Positions 8,174 through 16,684 of a DNA stretch of 64,000 nt are shown one piece after another (position 1 is the first letter of the stretch; each line of letters opens with the position of its first letter). Source of the stretch: Dehalococcoidia bacterium (GTDB taxonomy: Bacteria > Chloroflexota > Dehalococcoidia > Lucifugimonadales > HRBIN23); the NCBI GenBank assembly GCA_025060295.1, contig JANXCH010000003.1, positions 24,331 through 88,330 of the forward strand. The letters are read 5' to 3'. A program made the translations under genes and the position numbers. The notes beneath the pieces were generated by a model. That model saw only the letters and a list, made by a program, of their open reading frames with translations. It was not told the origin of the DNA and did no database searches.

Positions 8174-9100
8174 ATGCAGACACGGCGTCGGCGTGAAGGA
8201 ACACGCACCAGCGTTTTCGGCTCGCCCGGGCGCTTCGGGCACGACTCCACGCCTTTCTACGCCAGTCGGCTGTATGAGGGGTTGCCACAGGAGCGCCGAG
8301 TGGCTTATCAGGAGAATCCCCTCCCCACCGAAGCGGTAAACCGTATCTTCTGTAAGTCCAGCGAGAGCATGGAGGAACTCCCCGATTGCAGTGTCCACCT
8401 CATGGTTACTTCGCCACCCTACAATGTGGGCAAAGAGTACGATGAGGACTTGACCCTAGACGAGTATCGGGCCTTCCTGCGCCGGGTGATGCGGGAGGTT
8501 TACCGGGTGTTGGTGCCAGGGGGCCGTGTCTGCTTCAATATCGCCAACCTGGGCCGCCGCCCCTACTTACCGCTCCACGCATTCCTCATCCAAGACTTCC
8601 TGGATCTGGGCTTTTTGATGCGGGGGGAAATCATTTGGGATAAAGCCAGCAGTGCTAGTCCCTCCACGGCCTGGGGCAGTTGGCAATCGCCGGCGAACCC
8701 CACTCTGCGTGATACCCACGAATACATCCTGGTGTTCTCCAAAGAGACCTTCACACGCCCTCGCCCCTCGGGGCGGGAGCCGACCTTGACCCCCCAGGAG
8801 TTCCTGGAGTTCACCAAGAGCGTGTGGCGCTTCCCCGCGGAACCAGCCACCAAAGTGGGGCATCCCGCTCCCTTCCCCGTAGAACTCCCCTACCGGTGCA
8901 TTCAACTGTATACCTACTCGGGGGAAGTGGTGTTAGACCCCTTCATGGGGAGTGGGAGCACCGCCTTGGCAGCGTTGAAAACAGGACGGATGTATGTGGG
9001 CTACGAAGTCAACCCTGAATATTGCCACCTGGCCCTCAACCGTATCAGTGCCTGCAAGGTGGCCTTGCCCGGCCTCCTCACCACTGGTCAAAACGCATGA
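8174..9100 (+). CDS. Type II DNA methyltransferase, beta class (likely N4-cytosine)
   Basis: S-adenosylmethionine-dependent DNA methyltransferase of 308 residues. The catalytic motif IV TSPPYN is near residue 79 and the AdoMet-binding motif I DPFMGSGST near residue 255. This order (IV before I) defines the beta class. TSPPY is found in both m4C and m6A enzymes; m4C is favoured if the partner nuclease cuts CGCG, which contains no adenine. The gene overlaps the nuclease gene by ATGA and has its own TATAAT 60 bases upstream, so the pair is an R-M unit with the methylase first. Confidence 0.88.
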   Translation: MQTRRRREGTRTSVFGSPGRFGHDSTPFYASRLYEGLPQERRVAYQENPLPTEAVNRIFCKSSESMEELPDCSVHLMVTSPPYNVGKEYDEDLTLDEYRAFLRRVMREVYRVLVPGGRVCFNIANLGRRPYLPLHAFLIQDFLDLGFLMRGEIIWDKASSASPSTAWGSWQSPANPTLRDTHEYILVFSKETFTRPRPSGREPTLTPQEFLEFTKSVWRFPAEPATKVGHPAPFPVELPYRCIQLYTYSGEVVLDPFMGSGSTALAALKTGRMYVGYEVNPEYCHLALNRISACKVALPGLLTTGQNA

Positions 9101-9705
9101 ATCCCACCGTTCTCGCCTTTTTGCAAGACCCTCAAAAAGTCTCGATCATCCGCAACAAGTTACCTCTAGCCTTTGAAATCTGCGACAGCCGCTTGCCGGG
9201 GAACCCCGCGGTGGGCATCTTGCGGGAGCACGTGGTAGTGGCTCTGTTCATCGCCTTCCTGGGTGAAGACCGCGTCAAAAAGGCCACCTCAGGTGTCGCA
9301 CCTGATGTAGACTGTTATGTGGACGGATTGCCCCTGTCCATTAAGACGATTACTGGAAGCGGGGAAGTCCGTTCCAAATGGACGACCACACCTGGGAAAG
9401 TGGAGGAGTTCCTGACCATCTTCCATCCCACCGCTGATATCTTACTCTTCCAAATACGCTGGAATGCTGAGGGTGCTATATACTTTATCCCTATAGAAGC
9501 CCAAAAAGATATTTTCCATCGCCTGCAAGAGCGTTATTTCACCTACCGAGGTGAAACAAACACCCGTGGTGTGAGTTTTTCTCGGGAGGCCGTGAGCGAG
9601 TTTATAGGTCATCCTCAAACCTTTTCTCTCCCTATTTTCTGGCACCGTTCCGGCTCTGTCCAGAATCCCTACCAGGAATGGGTGCGTTTCTGGCGCAACC
9701 CGTAA
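9097..9705 (+). CDS. Type II restriction endonuclease, ThaI-like
   Basis: Protein of 202 residues starting at ATG 9097, coupled to the methylase (ATGA). It shares with the ThaI family (which cuts CGCG) the layout of an N-terminal LREHVVVALFIAFLGE helix. A PD-(D/E)xK-like core follows: PDVDCYVDG (about 69-77) and LSIKTITG (80-87), then QIRW and YFIPIE strands. The D70...IK83 spacing fits a metal-binding nuclease site, although the usual Glu before the Lys is Ser. The assignment is by recalled similarity. The last 300 bases are clearly AT-richer than the surroundings, a sign of transfer. Confidence 0.65.
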   Translation: MNPTVLAFLQDPQKVSIIRNKLPLAFEICDSRLPGNPAVGILREHVVVALFIAFLGEDRVKKATSGVAPDVDCYVDGLPLSIKTITGSGEVRSKWTTTPGKVEEFLTIFHPTADILLFQIRWNAEGAIYFIPIEAQKDIFHRLQERYFTYRGETNTRGVSFSREAVSEFIGHPQTFSLPIFWHRSGSVQNPYQEWVRFWRNP

Positions 9706-9717
9706 GGTGAGGTGCCC

Positions 9718-11919
9718 ATGCCCGTGCCCCGTGAAGTGCTAGAGGAGATCGCCCTCACACCCGACGAGTATGCCCTTATCTGCCGCGGTTTAGGGCGGGA
9801 GCCGAACCCCCTGGAACTGGGCATGTTCGCCGCCCTCTGGTCGGAGCACTGCGGCTACAAGCACTCCAAAAACCTCCTCAAGCGCCTCCCCTCGGCTTCC
9901 CCCCGCCTTTTGGTGCGCCCCGGCGAGGAGAACGCCGGCGTGGTGGACATCGGCCACGGCTGGGCCATCGCCATGAAGATTGAATCCCACAACCACCCCT
10001 CGGCGGTGGAGCCTTTCCAGGGGGCCGCCACCGGCGTGGGGGGCATCGTGCGGGACATCCTCACCATGGGCGCACGCCCCATCGCCCTGCTCAACTCCCT
10101 GCGCTTCGGCCCTCTGTCCGATCCCCGCTCCCGCTACCTCTACCGCGGCGTGGTGGGGGGCATCTCCTGGTATGGCAACTGCATCGGCGTCCCCGATGTG
10201 GGGGGCGAGGTGTTCTTCTCCCCCGCCTACGCCAAAAACCCCCTGGTGAACGCCATGTGCGTGGGCCTCCTGCGGGCCGACCGCCTGGTACGGGCACGGG
10301 CCAGCGAGCCGGGCAGTTTCCTGATGCTGGTAGGGGCCGATACGGGACGCGACGGCATCCACGGGGCCTCGGCCCTGGCGTCCCGCACTTTCACCGGCGA
10401 GCGGGAACTGCGCCCCACCGTCCAGGTGGGTAACCCCTTCCTGGAGAAGGTGCTCATTGAGGCTTGCCTGGAAGCCCTGGAGCGCTGTTGGGATGGCATC
10501 GTGGGGATGCAGGACCTGGGAGCCGCAGGCCTCACCAGCGCCACCGTGGAGAGCGCCGGGCGCGGCGGATGCGGGGTGCGTGTGGACGTCTCCCGCGTCC
10601 CCCGCCGCGAACAGGGGATGACACCCTACGAGGTCATGCTCTCCGAATCCCAGGAGCGCATGCTGGTCATCGTCCGCCGAGGGTGGGAAGAACGCCTCAC
10701 AACCGTCTTCGCCAAGTGGGACCTGACCTCGGCCATCGTGGGGGAGGTAACGGACGATGGCCTGGTGCGTGTCTACGACGGCTCCCACCTGGAGGGGGTG
10801 GTGCCCATCCGTCTGCTGGTGGACGCCCCCCGCTACGACCTCCACCCCCAAAAACCGGAGTGGCTCACCGCCCTGCAACGGGAAGACCTCTCGGCCCTCC
10901 CCGAACCGCCCCTTTCCCCCACCCAGGCACTCCTGCGCCTGTTGGCTTCCCCTAACATCGCCAGCCGCGAGCCTATTTATCGCCAGTATGACCACCAGGT
11001 GCTTATCAACACCGTTGTCCCCCCGGGGGCGGCCGACGCGGCGGTGCTCCGCATTAAGGGCACCCCCACCCGTATCGCCCTGGCCTGCGACGGCAACGGC
11101 CGCTTGACCTTCCTGGACCCCCGGGCCGGGGGGGCCATTTCTGTTGCCGAGGCGTGCCGCAACCTGGCATGCGTGGGCGCCGAGCCCGTCGCCCTCACCG
11201 ATGGCCTCAACTTCGGCGACCCCGAACGTCCCGTGGTGGCCTACCAGATGGAGGAGTGTATCACCGGCATGGCCGAGGCCTGCCGTGCCCTGGGCGTGCC
11301 CATCATCAGCGGGAATGTGAGCCTCTATAACGAGACCGACAGCCAGCCCATTTACCCCACGGCGATGGTGGGGGCACTGGGGCTTCTGGAACGCCACACC
11401 ACCGCCGCCTTCCGCCACGAGGGGGATGTGGTATTCCTGTTGGGAGCCGACGCCATACGGGGAGACCCCTCCACCCTGGCGGGCAGCGAGTTCCTTGAGG
11501 TGGTCTACGGCAAGGTGGCCGGCCGCCCCACCATTGACCTTAACCTAGAGGCCCGTGTGCAGCGCCTGTGCCGTCGGGCTGTGGGGCTGGGCCTCCTCTC
11601 CTCCGCCCACGACTGCTCCGAAGGGGGACTGGCAGTGGCCCTGGCGGAATGCGCTATCCTGGGGGAGAAGGGCTTCCGCGGGAGTTTCCCAATCCAGGGG
11701 CATTGGGCACCCGCTCTGTTCGGAGAAGCCCAAAGCCGTATCGTCGTCTCCCTGGCCGAGGCCCAGGTGCCTGCCCTCCTGGGGCTGGCCCAGGAGGAGG
11801 GGGTGCCCCTCCTGCGCTTGGGACAGGTGGGGGGCGATCGATTTATGATCCCCCCCCTGATAGATGTGCCCCTGGATGTCCTGCAGCGCGCCTGGCGGAG
11901 TGGGCTGGAGGTGCCCTAG
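9718..11919 (+). CDS. purL: Phosphoribosylformylglycinamidine synthase subunit II
   Basis: Purine synthesis enzyme (FGAM synthase, small-PurL type, 733 residues) that uses ATP and ammonia from PurQ. Visible motifs are LWSEHCGYKHSK near residue 42, ESHNHPSAVEPFQGAATGVGGI (metal and ATP binding), DLGAAGLTS, and HDCSEGGLAVAL near the C-terminus. ATG 9718 is preferred because AAGGTGAGG precedes it at 7 bases; an in-frame GTG at 9712 would add two residues. It lies 12 bases after the restriction gene, so it may be read from the R-M promoter. purQ and purS are not adjacent. Confidence 0.95.
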   Translation: MPVPREVLEEIALTPDEYALICRGLGREPNPLELGMFAALWSEHCGYKHSKNLLKRLPSASPRLLVRPGEENAGVVDIGHGWAIAMKIESHNHPSAVEPFQGAATGVGGIVRDILTMGARPIALLNSLRFGPLSDPRSRYLYRGVVGGISWYGNCIGVPDVGGEVFFSPAYAKNPLVNAMCVGLLRADRLVRARASEPGSFLMLVGADTGRDGIHGASALASRTFTGERELRPTVQVGNPFLEKVLIEACLEALERCWDGIVGMQDLGAAGLTSATVESAGRGGCGVRVDVSRVPRREQGMTPYEVMLSESQERMLVIVRRGWEERLTTVFAKWDLTSAIVGEVTDDGLVRVYDGSHLEGVVPIRLLVDAPRYDLHPQKPEWLTALQREDLSALPEPPLSPTQALLRLLASPNIASREPIYRQYDHQVLINTVVPPGAADAAVLRIKGTPTRIALACDGNGRLTFLDPRAGGAISVAEACRNLACVGAEPVALTDGLNFGDPERPVVAYQMEECITGMAEACRALGVPIISGNVSLYNETDSQPIYPTAMVGALGLLERHTTAAFRHEGDVVFLLGADAIRGDPSTLAGSEFLEVVYGKVAGRPTIDLNLEARVQRLCRRAVGLGLLSSAHDCSEGGLAVALAECAILGEKGFRGSFPIQGHWAPALFGEAQSRIVVSLAEAQVPALLGLAQEEGVPLLRLGQVGGDRFMIPPLIDVPLDVLQRAWRSGLEVP

Positions 11920-11941
11920 ACCATTCTCCCGGGGGAGGCCT

Positions 11942-12988
11942 ATGACCCGAAAGGCCAGTGGCTCCCTTCCACGGCCCCTACGCCTGACCCTGTGGACGGT
12001 AGGCGTGGCAGGCTCCATGGCCCTGGGGGCTTTCCTGCTCACCCTGGCCCTGCGGGAGGTCCAGACTGCTCAGGTGGCCGCCGTGTTCGGACGGGCCTCG
12101 GTGCCTCTCCTGTTAGCTGGGCTAGGGGTATTTATGCTCGCCTCTTTGGCGCGGGGCCTGCGCTGGTGGGTTCTGTTCGTGGGGGTGCGCGTCTCGCTGA
12201 TGCGCCTGCTACTGGTGGAGCACACCGCTCTGGGCGTGAACAACGCCACCCCCCTCCCTCTCCTGGACGAGCCGGTGCGTGTGGGCTTGTTAGCCCTGCA
12301 CGGCGTCCCCACGGGGATGGTGCTGGCCACTATGGCCACTCAGCGCACCTTTGAGTTCGGGGCACAAGCCCTTCTCGCCAGTGTGGGGGTGCTGTTCCTG
12401 CCGCCCCTGCGTCCCTTGGCCCCCTACATCTGGGGGGGCGTTATCGTCGCCCTAGCGGCGGTGTGTGCCCTTTTCCTAGTGGGGCCGCGGGTGATGCGCA
12501 TCCCCGGTTTGGGGCAAGTCTCCCCCGTGCGGGACTTCAGCCGAACTGTGCTCCTATTACGCAACCGTCCTGTGCGGGTATTGGTAGCCTTTATCCTCAC
12601 CCTTGCCTATGCCCTGGGCATCGGGATGAGCGGATGGTTGGTGGCGCAAGCCTTTGCCCTTCCCATCCCCCTACTGGGGATGGTCTTCCTCACCCTTCTG
12701 ACCCTTTTTGTGGCCGATTGGATCCCTGGCCTCCCCGCCTCGGTGGGCACCTTTGAGTTCATCGCTGTAACCCTGCTGGATTTGTGGGGTGTGGAGCGGG
12801 CCTCCGCCTTTAGTTTTGCCATCCTCCTCCACGCCTTATTGTTTTTGCCTCCCACCCTCGTGGCAGGTGTGTACCTGCCTGTGGCAGGGTATCGTTCTGT
12901 GCGAGCGGTGCTGGGCCTCTTGCGGACGCGCCCCAGCCTTACACCCCCACCCTCTGCGCCGGTGGATGCTATCTTGCGGAAACAGTGA
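11942..12988 (+). CDS. Flippase-like integral membrane protein (LPG synthase TM family)
   Basis: Polytopic protein of 348 residues with about eight transmembrane helices. It belongs to the UPF0104/lysylphosphatidylglycerol-synthase membrane domain family (flippase-like). Diagnostic stretches are LASLARGLRWWVLF, the HTALGVNNATPLP loop, and WIPGLPASVGTFEFIAV near the C-terminus. ATG 11942 follows GGGGGAGG. Members lacking the soluble synthase domain, like this one, have been linked to lipid or polyprenyl-sugar flipping, but the substrate is unknown. It is 22 bases downstream of purL. Confidence 0.8.
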   Translation: MTRKASGSLPRPLRLTLWTVGVAGSMALGAFLLTLALREVQTAQVAAVFGRASVPLLLAGLGVFMLASLARGLRWWVLFVGVRVSLMRLLLVEHTALGVNNATPLPLLDEPVRVGLLALHGVPTGMVLATMATQRTFEFGAQALLASVGVLFLPPLRPLAPYIWGGVIVALAAVCALFLVGPRVMRIPGLGQVSPVRDFSRTVLLLRNRPVRVLVAFILTLAYALGIGMSGWLVAQAFALPIPLLGMVFLTLLTLFVADWIPGLPASVGTFEFIAVTLLDLWGVERASAFSFAILLHALLFLPPTLVAGVYLPVAGYRSVRAVLGLLRTRPSLTPPPSAPVDAILRKQ

Positions 12989-13010
12989 TCACCTTACCCT
13001 TTCCCCGCTG

Positions 13011-13032
13011 TCTGCGCTATCTTGAGCGCAGA
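13011..13032. repeat. Perfect inverted repeat
   Basis: TCTGCGCT (13011-13018) and AGCGCAGA (13025-13032) flank a six-base loop, 27 bases before the CoA-transferase start. There is no T-tract on either strand, so it may be an operator or a weak 3'-end hairpin of the preceding gene. Confidence 0.35.
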
Positions 13033-13059
13033 ACACACTGATAAGTGGGAGGTGCGCCT

Positions 13060-14277
13060 ATGCCTGGCCCCTTGGAGGGCATCCGTGTGGTGGAAGTGGC
13101 CAACTGGGTGGCCGGCCCCGCCACGTGCGCCATCTTGGCTGAACTGGGGGCCGAGGTCATCAAGGTGGAACATCCCGAGACGGGCGACCCGATGCGCAGT
13201 GTAACCACCACGCCCCTGGGCGTTATGCCCTACACCTCCGGCGTCAACGTCGCCGTTGAGGAAGACAACCGGGGCAAGAAGAGCATCGCCGTCAACCTGG
13301 AGCACCCTGAGGGGCAAGAAATCCTCCACAAACTCACCGCCCACGCCGATGTGTTCGTAACCAACCTTATCCCCCGTCGGCAGGAGCGCTATCGCCTGCG
13401 GTACGAAGATCTGTCCGCTCTCAATCCTCGCCTGATCTATGTCTCCCTCACCGGCTACGGACAGGAGGGGCCCGAAAAGGACCGCCCCGGCTTCGACTAC
13501 GCCGCTTTTTGGGCCCGCTCGGGCATTATGGGCACCATCGGCGAACCCCAGTGGACGCCCGTCAACCAGCGCCCCGGCATGGGCGACCACACCACAGCCC
13601 TAGCCATGGCCGCCGCAGTGGGCTTCGCCCTGTTTGAGCGGGAGCGGTCGGGCAAGGGCCAGCGGGTGGACTGTGCCCTGCTGCACACCGGCCTGTGGGT
13701 GCTGGGCATGGATGTGGTGGCCGCCTTCTATCACAAGTGCGCCGTGCGCAAAATGGCCCGCACCGAGGTAACCAACCCCCTCTTCAACTACTATCAGGCG
13801 GCCGATGGGAAATGGATTCAACTGGTGATGATCGAGTCGGACCGCTTCTGGCCCAACTTCTGCCGGGCCATGCGCTTGGAGCACCTGCGCCATGACCCCC
13901 GCTTCGCCACCCACGCCGCCCGCCGCCAGAACTGCCGCGACCTGATTCGCATCCTGGACGAGCGCTTCGCCACTTTGCCCCGCCACGAGTGGGCACAACG
14001 CTTGGATGCCGAGGGGTGCATCTGGGCTCCTGTGCAAACCTTGGACGAGGTCATCAACGACCCCCAGGTGCACGCCAACGGCTATGTGGCCACCCTGCGC
14101 CACACCAGCGGGGAGGAGTTCCAGGTGGTGCGGGCGCCTATGAAGTTCCGCCGCACGCCCGGGACCATCCCAGGCCCCGCACCCGACCTGGGCCAACACA
14201 CCGAGGACGTTCTCCACGCCCTGGGCTACACTTGGGATGATATCCTGCGCCTCAAGGAGCGGGGCACCATCCGCTAG
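13060..14277 (+). CDS. Family III CoA-transferase (CaiB/BaiF)
   Basis: Protein of 405 residues that would move CoA between carboxylic acids. It begins MPGPLEGIRVVEVANWVAGP, the standard N-terminus of the family. It continues with GAEVIKVEHPETGDPMR, the nucleotide/CoA loop VAVEEDNRGKKSIAVNL, and the catalytic aspartate in RPGFDYAAFWARSG. ATG 13060 follows GGGAGG by six bases; a GTG 15 bases upstream is less likely. The substrate is not evident. The gene is nine bases upstream of mtnP, so they may be co-transcribed. Confidence 0.9.
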   Translation: MPGPLEGIRVVEVANWVAGPATCAILAELGAEVIKVEHPETGDPMRSVTTTPLGVMPYTSGVNVAVEEDNRGKKSIAVNLEHPEGQEILHKLTAHADVFVTNLIPRRQERYRLRYEDLSALNPRLIYVSLTGYGQEGPEKDRPGFDYAAFWARSGIMGTIGEPQWTPVNQRPGMGDHTTALAMAAAVGFALFERERSGKGQRVDCALLHTGLWVLGMDVVAAFYHKCAVRKMARTEVTNPLFNYYQAADGKWIQLVMIESDRFWPNFCRAMRLEHLRHDPRFATHAARRQNCRDLIRILDERFATLPRHEWAQRLDAEGCIWAPVQTLDEVINDPQVHANGYVATLRHTSGEEFQVVRAPMKFRRTPGTIPGPAPDLGQHTEDVLHALGYTWDDILRLKERGTIR

Positions 14278-14285
14278 GAGGGGTT

Positions 14286-15155
14286 ATGCCCACAGCAGTG
14301 AGCTTGGCCGTTATTGGGGGGAGCGGGCTTTACCAGATGGAAGGTCTGCGGGTGCTGGAGGAGGTGAAACCCACCACCCCCTTCGGCGACCCCAGCGATG
14401 CCATCCTCATCGGGGAGCTGGAGGGGGTGCGCGTAGCCTTCCTTCCCCGGCACGGGCGGGGGCATCGCCTCTCCCCCTCGGCTTTGCCCGTACGGGCCAA
14501 CCTCTTCGCCCTGAAGACCCTGGGGGTGGAGCGCCTTCTCAGCATCAGCGCCGTAGGGAGTCTGCGGGAGAACATCCGCCCCCTCGACCTAGTGGTGCCC
14601 GACCAGGTGCTCGACCGCACCCAGGGGCGCCCCTCCACCTTTTTTGACGGGGGACCAGTGGTGCACATCGCCTTTGCCGACCCCTTCTGCCCCGTTTTAT
14701 CCCAGGTTGTGGCCCAGGGGGCCCAGGCCACCGGCGCCCGCGTGCACCGTGGGGGCACCTACCTGTGCATTGAAGGCCCCGCCTTCTCCACAAAGGCCGA
14801 GAGCCACCTCTACCGCTCCTGGGGAGCCGATATCATCGGCATGACCGCCCTGCCCGAGGCCAAACTGGCTCGGGAGGCGGAGATGTGCTATGCCATTCTC
14901 GCGATAGTAACCGACTACGATGTATGGCACCCCACCCACGCCCAAGTGTCGGTGGAGGTGGTGGTGCAGAACCTGCGTAAGGGGACAGCCACCGCCCAGT
15001 CCGCCCTGCGACGCATCCTCCCCGCCATCCCACAGGAGCGGGCATGCCCTTGCGCCAGCGCCCTCCAGAACGCCATCGTTACCGACCCCCGCTTCATCCC
15101 TGTTGAGGTGCGGCGGCGTTTGGCACCCCTGATTGGCAAATATCTTCCCCCCTAA
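14286..15155 (+). CDS. mtnP: S-methyl-5'-thioadenosine phosphorylase
   Basis: Purine nucleoside phosphorylase-family enzyme of 289 residues that splits 5'-methylthioadenosine into adenine and methylthioribose-1-phosphate. Motifs include the N-terminal VIGGSGLY phosphate loop, LPRHGRGHRLSPS, the signature SAVGSLRENIRPLDLVVPDQ, and GPAFSTKAESHLYRSWGADIIGMTALPEAKLAREAEM. AGGAGGGG precedes ATG 14286. The GMTALPEA-type motif favours MTA over inosine or guanosine as substrate. Confidence 0.93.
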   Translation: MPTAVSLAVIGGSGLYQMEGLRVLEEVKPTTPFGDPSDAILIGELEGVRVAFLPRHGRGHRLSPSALPVRANLFALKTLGVERLLSISAVGSLRENIRPLDLVVPDQVLDRTQGRPSTFFDGGPVVHIAFADPFCPVLSQVVAQGAQATGARVHRGGTYLCIEGPAFSTKAESHLYRSWGADIIGMTALPEAKLAREAEMCYAILAIVTDYDVWHPTHAQVSVEVVVQNLRKGTATAQSALRRILPAIPQERACPCASALQNAIVTDPRFIPVEVRRRLAPLIGKYLPP

Positions 15156-15187
15156 CCCTTCCGGCGGAGCGGCCATTCCCCCCCGTC

Positions 15188-15196
15188 TGGTATCAT
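15188..15196 (+). promoter_or_regulatory. Extended -10 element before the rhodanese gene
   Basis: TGGTATCAT at 15188-15196 fits an extended -10 (TGnTATAAT with one mismatch) about 49 bases before ATG 15245. A matching -35 is not obvious. Confidence 0.35.
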
Positions 15197-15244
15197 AGAC
15201 AACTGGGCGCTGGCCCCACCGCACCACAGGGAGGTAAGGAGTCC

Positions 15245-15604
15245 ATGGTCCGACGCGACCCCGGCGAGCCCTTCGCCCGCATCAGCGTGGACGAGGCCTA
15301 CCAGATGCTCCAGAGAGAGCGGGAGAATGTGGCCATCATTGATGTGCGCACCCCCGAAGAATACCAGAAGGGGCACGTTAAAGGGGCCCATTTTTTGCCT
15401 GTGGACCAGATCCTGGAGCGGATTCACGAACTGCCCAAGGGCAAAAAACTCCTCTTCATCTGTCAAGCGGGCCAGCGCAGCGCCCTGGCCGCCGAGATGG
15501 CGGCGGCTATGGGCGTGGATCCCGACCTCCTCTACAACATCGAAGACGGCACTCCCGCCTGGATAGAGCGCAACTACCCCACCAGTTACGGCAACGACCC
15601 CTAA
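15245..15604 (+). CDS. Single-domain rhodanese-like protein
   Basis: Cytoplasmic rhodanese domain of 119 residues. It begins with ISVDEAYQMLQRERENVAIIDVRTPEEYQKGHVKGA, the typical first half. The active-site loop is CQAGQRSALAAE, with the persulfide-forming Cys at about residue 77. Such proteins carry sulfane sulfur or act as small transferases; no substrate is indicated. It precedes the NTPase gene by nine bases. Confidence 0.88.
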   Translation: MVRRDPGEPFARISVDEAYQMLQRERENVAIIDVRTPEEYQKGHVKGAHFLPVDQILERIHELPKGKKLLFICQAGQRSALAAEMAAAMGVDPDLLYNIEDGTPAWIERNYPTSYGNDP

Positions 15605-15613
15605 CGGGCCCCT

Positions 15614-16201
15614 ATGCCTCCCTGCGCTTTCCTCCTCACGGGTCGCCCTGGCGTCGGAAAGACCACCCTCCTTCGCCTCGCCCTGCAGCGCTGTCCTGTG
15701 CAGGCGGCAGGCTTCTACACTGAGGAGGTGCGCCACAAGGGTGTGCGCATCGGGTTTGACCTGGTAACTTTGGACGGCCAGCGCGTCCCCCTGGCACGGG
15801 AGGGGCTGGTGTCCCCCTGGCGGGTGGGGCGCTACGGGGTGGACAGGGACGCCCTCCACCACATCGGCGTGGCGGCGGTGCGCAAGGCCCTCCAGCACCG
15901 CATCCTGGCCGTGGTGGACGAAATCGGCCGCATGGAACTGTGCTCCCCCCATTTCGTCCAAGCGATTGACGAGGTGCTGCACACTGGCATCCCCCTCTTG
16001 GGGACGATTATGCTGAAACCCCATCCTGTCGCCGATAGGGTAAAATCCATGCCAGGGGTGCGAGTGGTGGAGGTGCTCCCCCCCCAGCGGGAGGCGGTGC
16101 TGAAGCAGACGGTGGAATGGCTGACCGCGTGCGGCACCTTTGCCGAGGGGGCGCACGCGGGCACACAAAGACACCCCTGCACGACGCTTCATACCATGTA
16201 A
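15614..16201 (+). CDS. Nucleoside-triphosphatase (THEP1 family)
   Basis: P-loop NTPase of 195 residues. The Walker A motif is GRPGVGKTTLLRLAL (about residues 11-25), followed by AAGFYTEEVR, which is typical of THEP1. The Walker B motif is VVDEIGRMEL. These enzymes hydrolyse NTPs slowly and have unclear roles. The last 25 residues after EWLTA are low-complexity and may not be conserved. Confidence 0.87.
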   Translation: MPPCAFLLTGRPGVGKTTLLRLALQRCPVQAAGFYTEEVRHKGVRIGFDLVTLDGQRVPLAREGLVSPWRVGRYGVDRDALHHIGVAAVRKALQHRILAVVDEIGRMELCSPHFVQAIDEVLHTGIPLLGTIMLKPHPVADRVKSMPGVRVVEVLPPQREAVLKQTVEWLTACGTFAEGAHAGTQRHPCTTLHTM

Positions 16202-16219
16202 CTCACGGAAGGAGAAAAG

Positions 16220-16675
16220 ATGCCATACCTGCGCAAAAAGCGTGCCCAAGCCAAGCATCGGAAAAAAGAGCAGAAGCGGTGGCTGCGCCGCCGGCTGGCC
16301 CGCCTGCTGTTACGGGGAGAACTGTCTTTGGAGCAGGTGCGGGCCCAGGCTGGGGAGGCTTTCCCCGCCGTGCTGAAGGCAGCTGTGGAGTTGAGCGCCC
16401 AGGAGCCCCCCGCCACACCCGCCATCGCTACGGCCATCACCCGCAGCCTGTCGGCGCTCACACCTCCCGGGGCCAAACCCCTCACCCTTGTCGCCCCTCG
16501 GCCCGCTCCCGCCCCGGCCCGTTCTGTCCCGGCGGGAGGCCCGCGTCTGCCCCGTCCGCCTCGGGCGGGCGTCCCCCGCCCCACCCGTCCCCCTCGGCCC
16601 CCCACCACACAACCCCAGCCCCCGGGTGGTGGAACACCCCCATCCTCGCCCCCTCCTGCGGGGTCATCCTCCTAG
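16220..16675 (+). CDS. Hypothetical protein, basic N-terminus and Pro-rich tail
   Basis: Protein of 151 residues with no family I recognise. The first 30 residues are strongly basic (KKRAQAKHRKKEQKRWLRRR), and residues 30-85 look helical. The last 65 residues are a low-complexity Pro/Arg/Thr tail. GGAAGGAG stands before ATG 16220, which supports translation. It lies between the THEP1 gene and the kinase fusion, nine bases ahead of the latter. The basic segment suggests nucleic-acid or membrane binding, but this is a guess. Confidence 0.6.
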   Translation: MPYLRKKRAQAKHRKKEQKRWLRRRLARLLLRGELSLEQVRAQAGEAFPAVLKAAVELSAQEPPATPAIATAITRSLSALTPPGAKPLTLVAPRPAPAPARSVPAGGPRLPRPPRAGVPRPTRPPRPPTTQPQPPGGGTPPSSPPPAGSSS

Positions 16676-16684
16676 GAGCCTCCC

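Noticed and set aside
9790..11418. 542-codon open frame antisense to purL
   Set aside because: Long antisense frames are expected from codon bias in this GC-rich DNA; the His/Gly/Gln-rich product resembles no family, and purL is certain.
15152..16258. 368-codon antisense frame over the rhodanese and NTPase genes
   Set aside because: Both plus-strand genes carry clear motifs; the antisense product does not.
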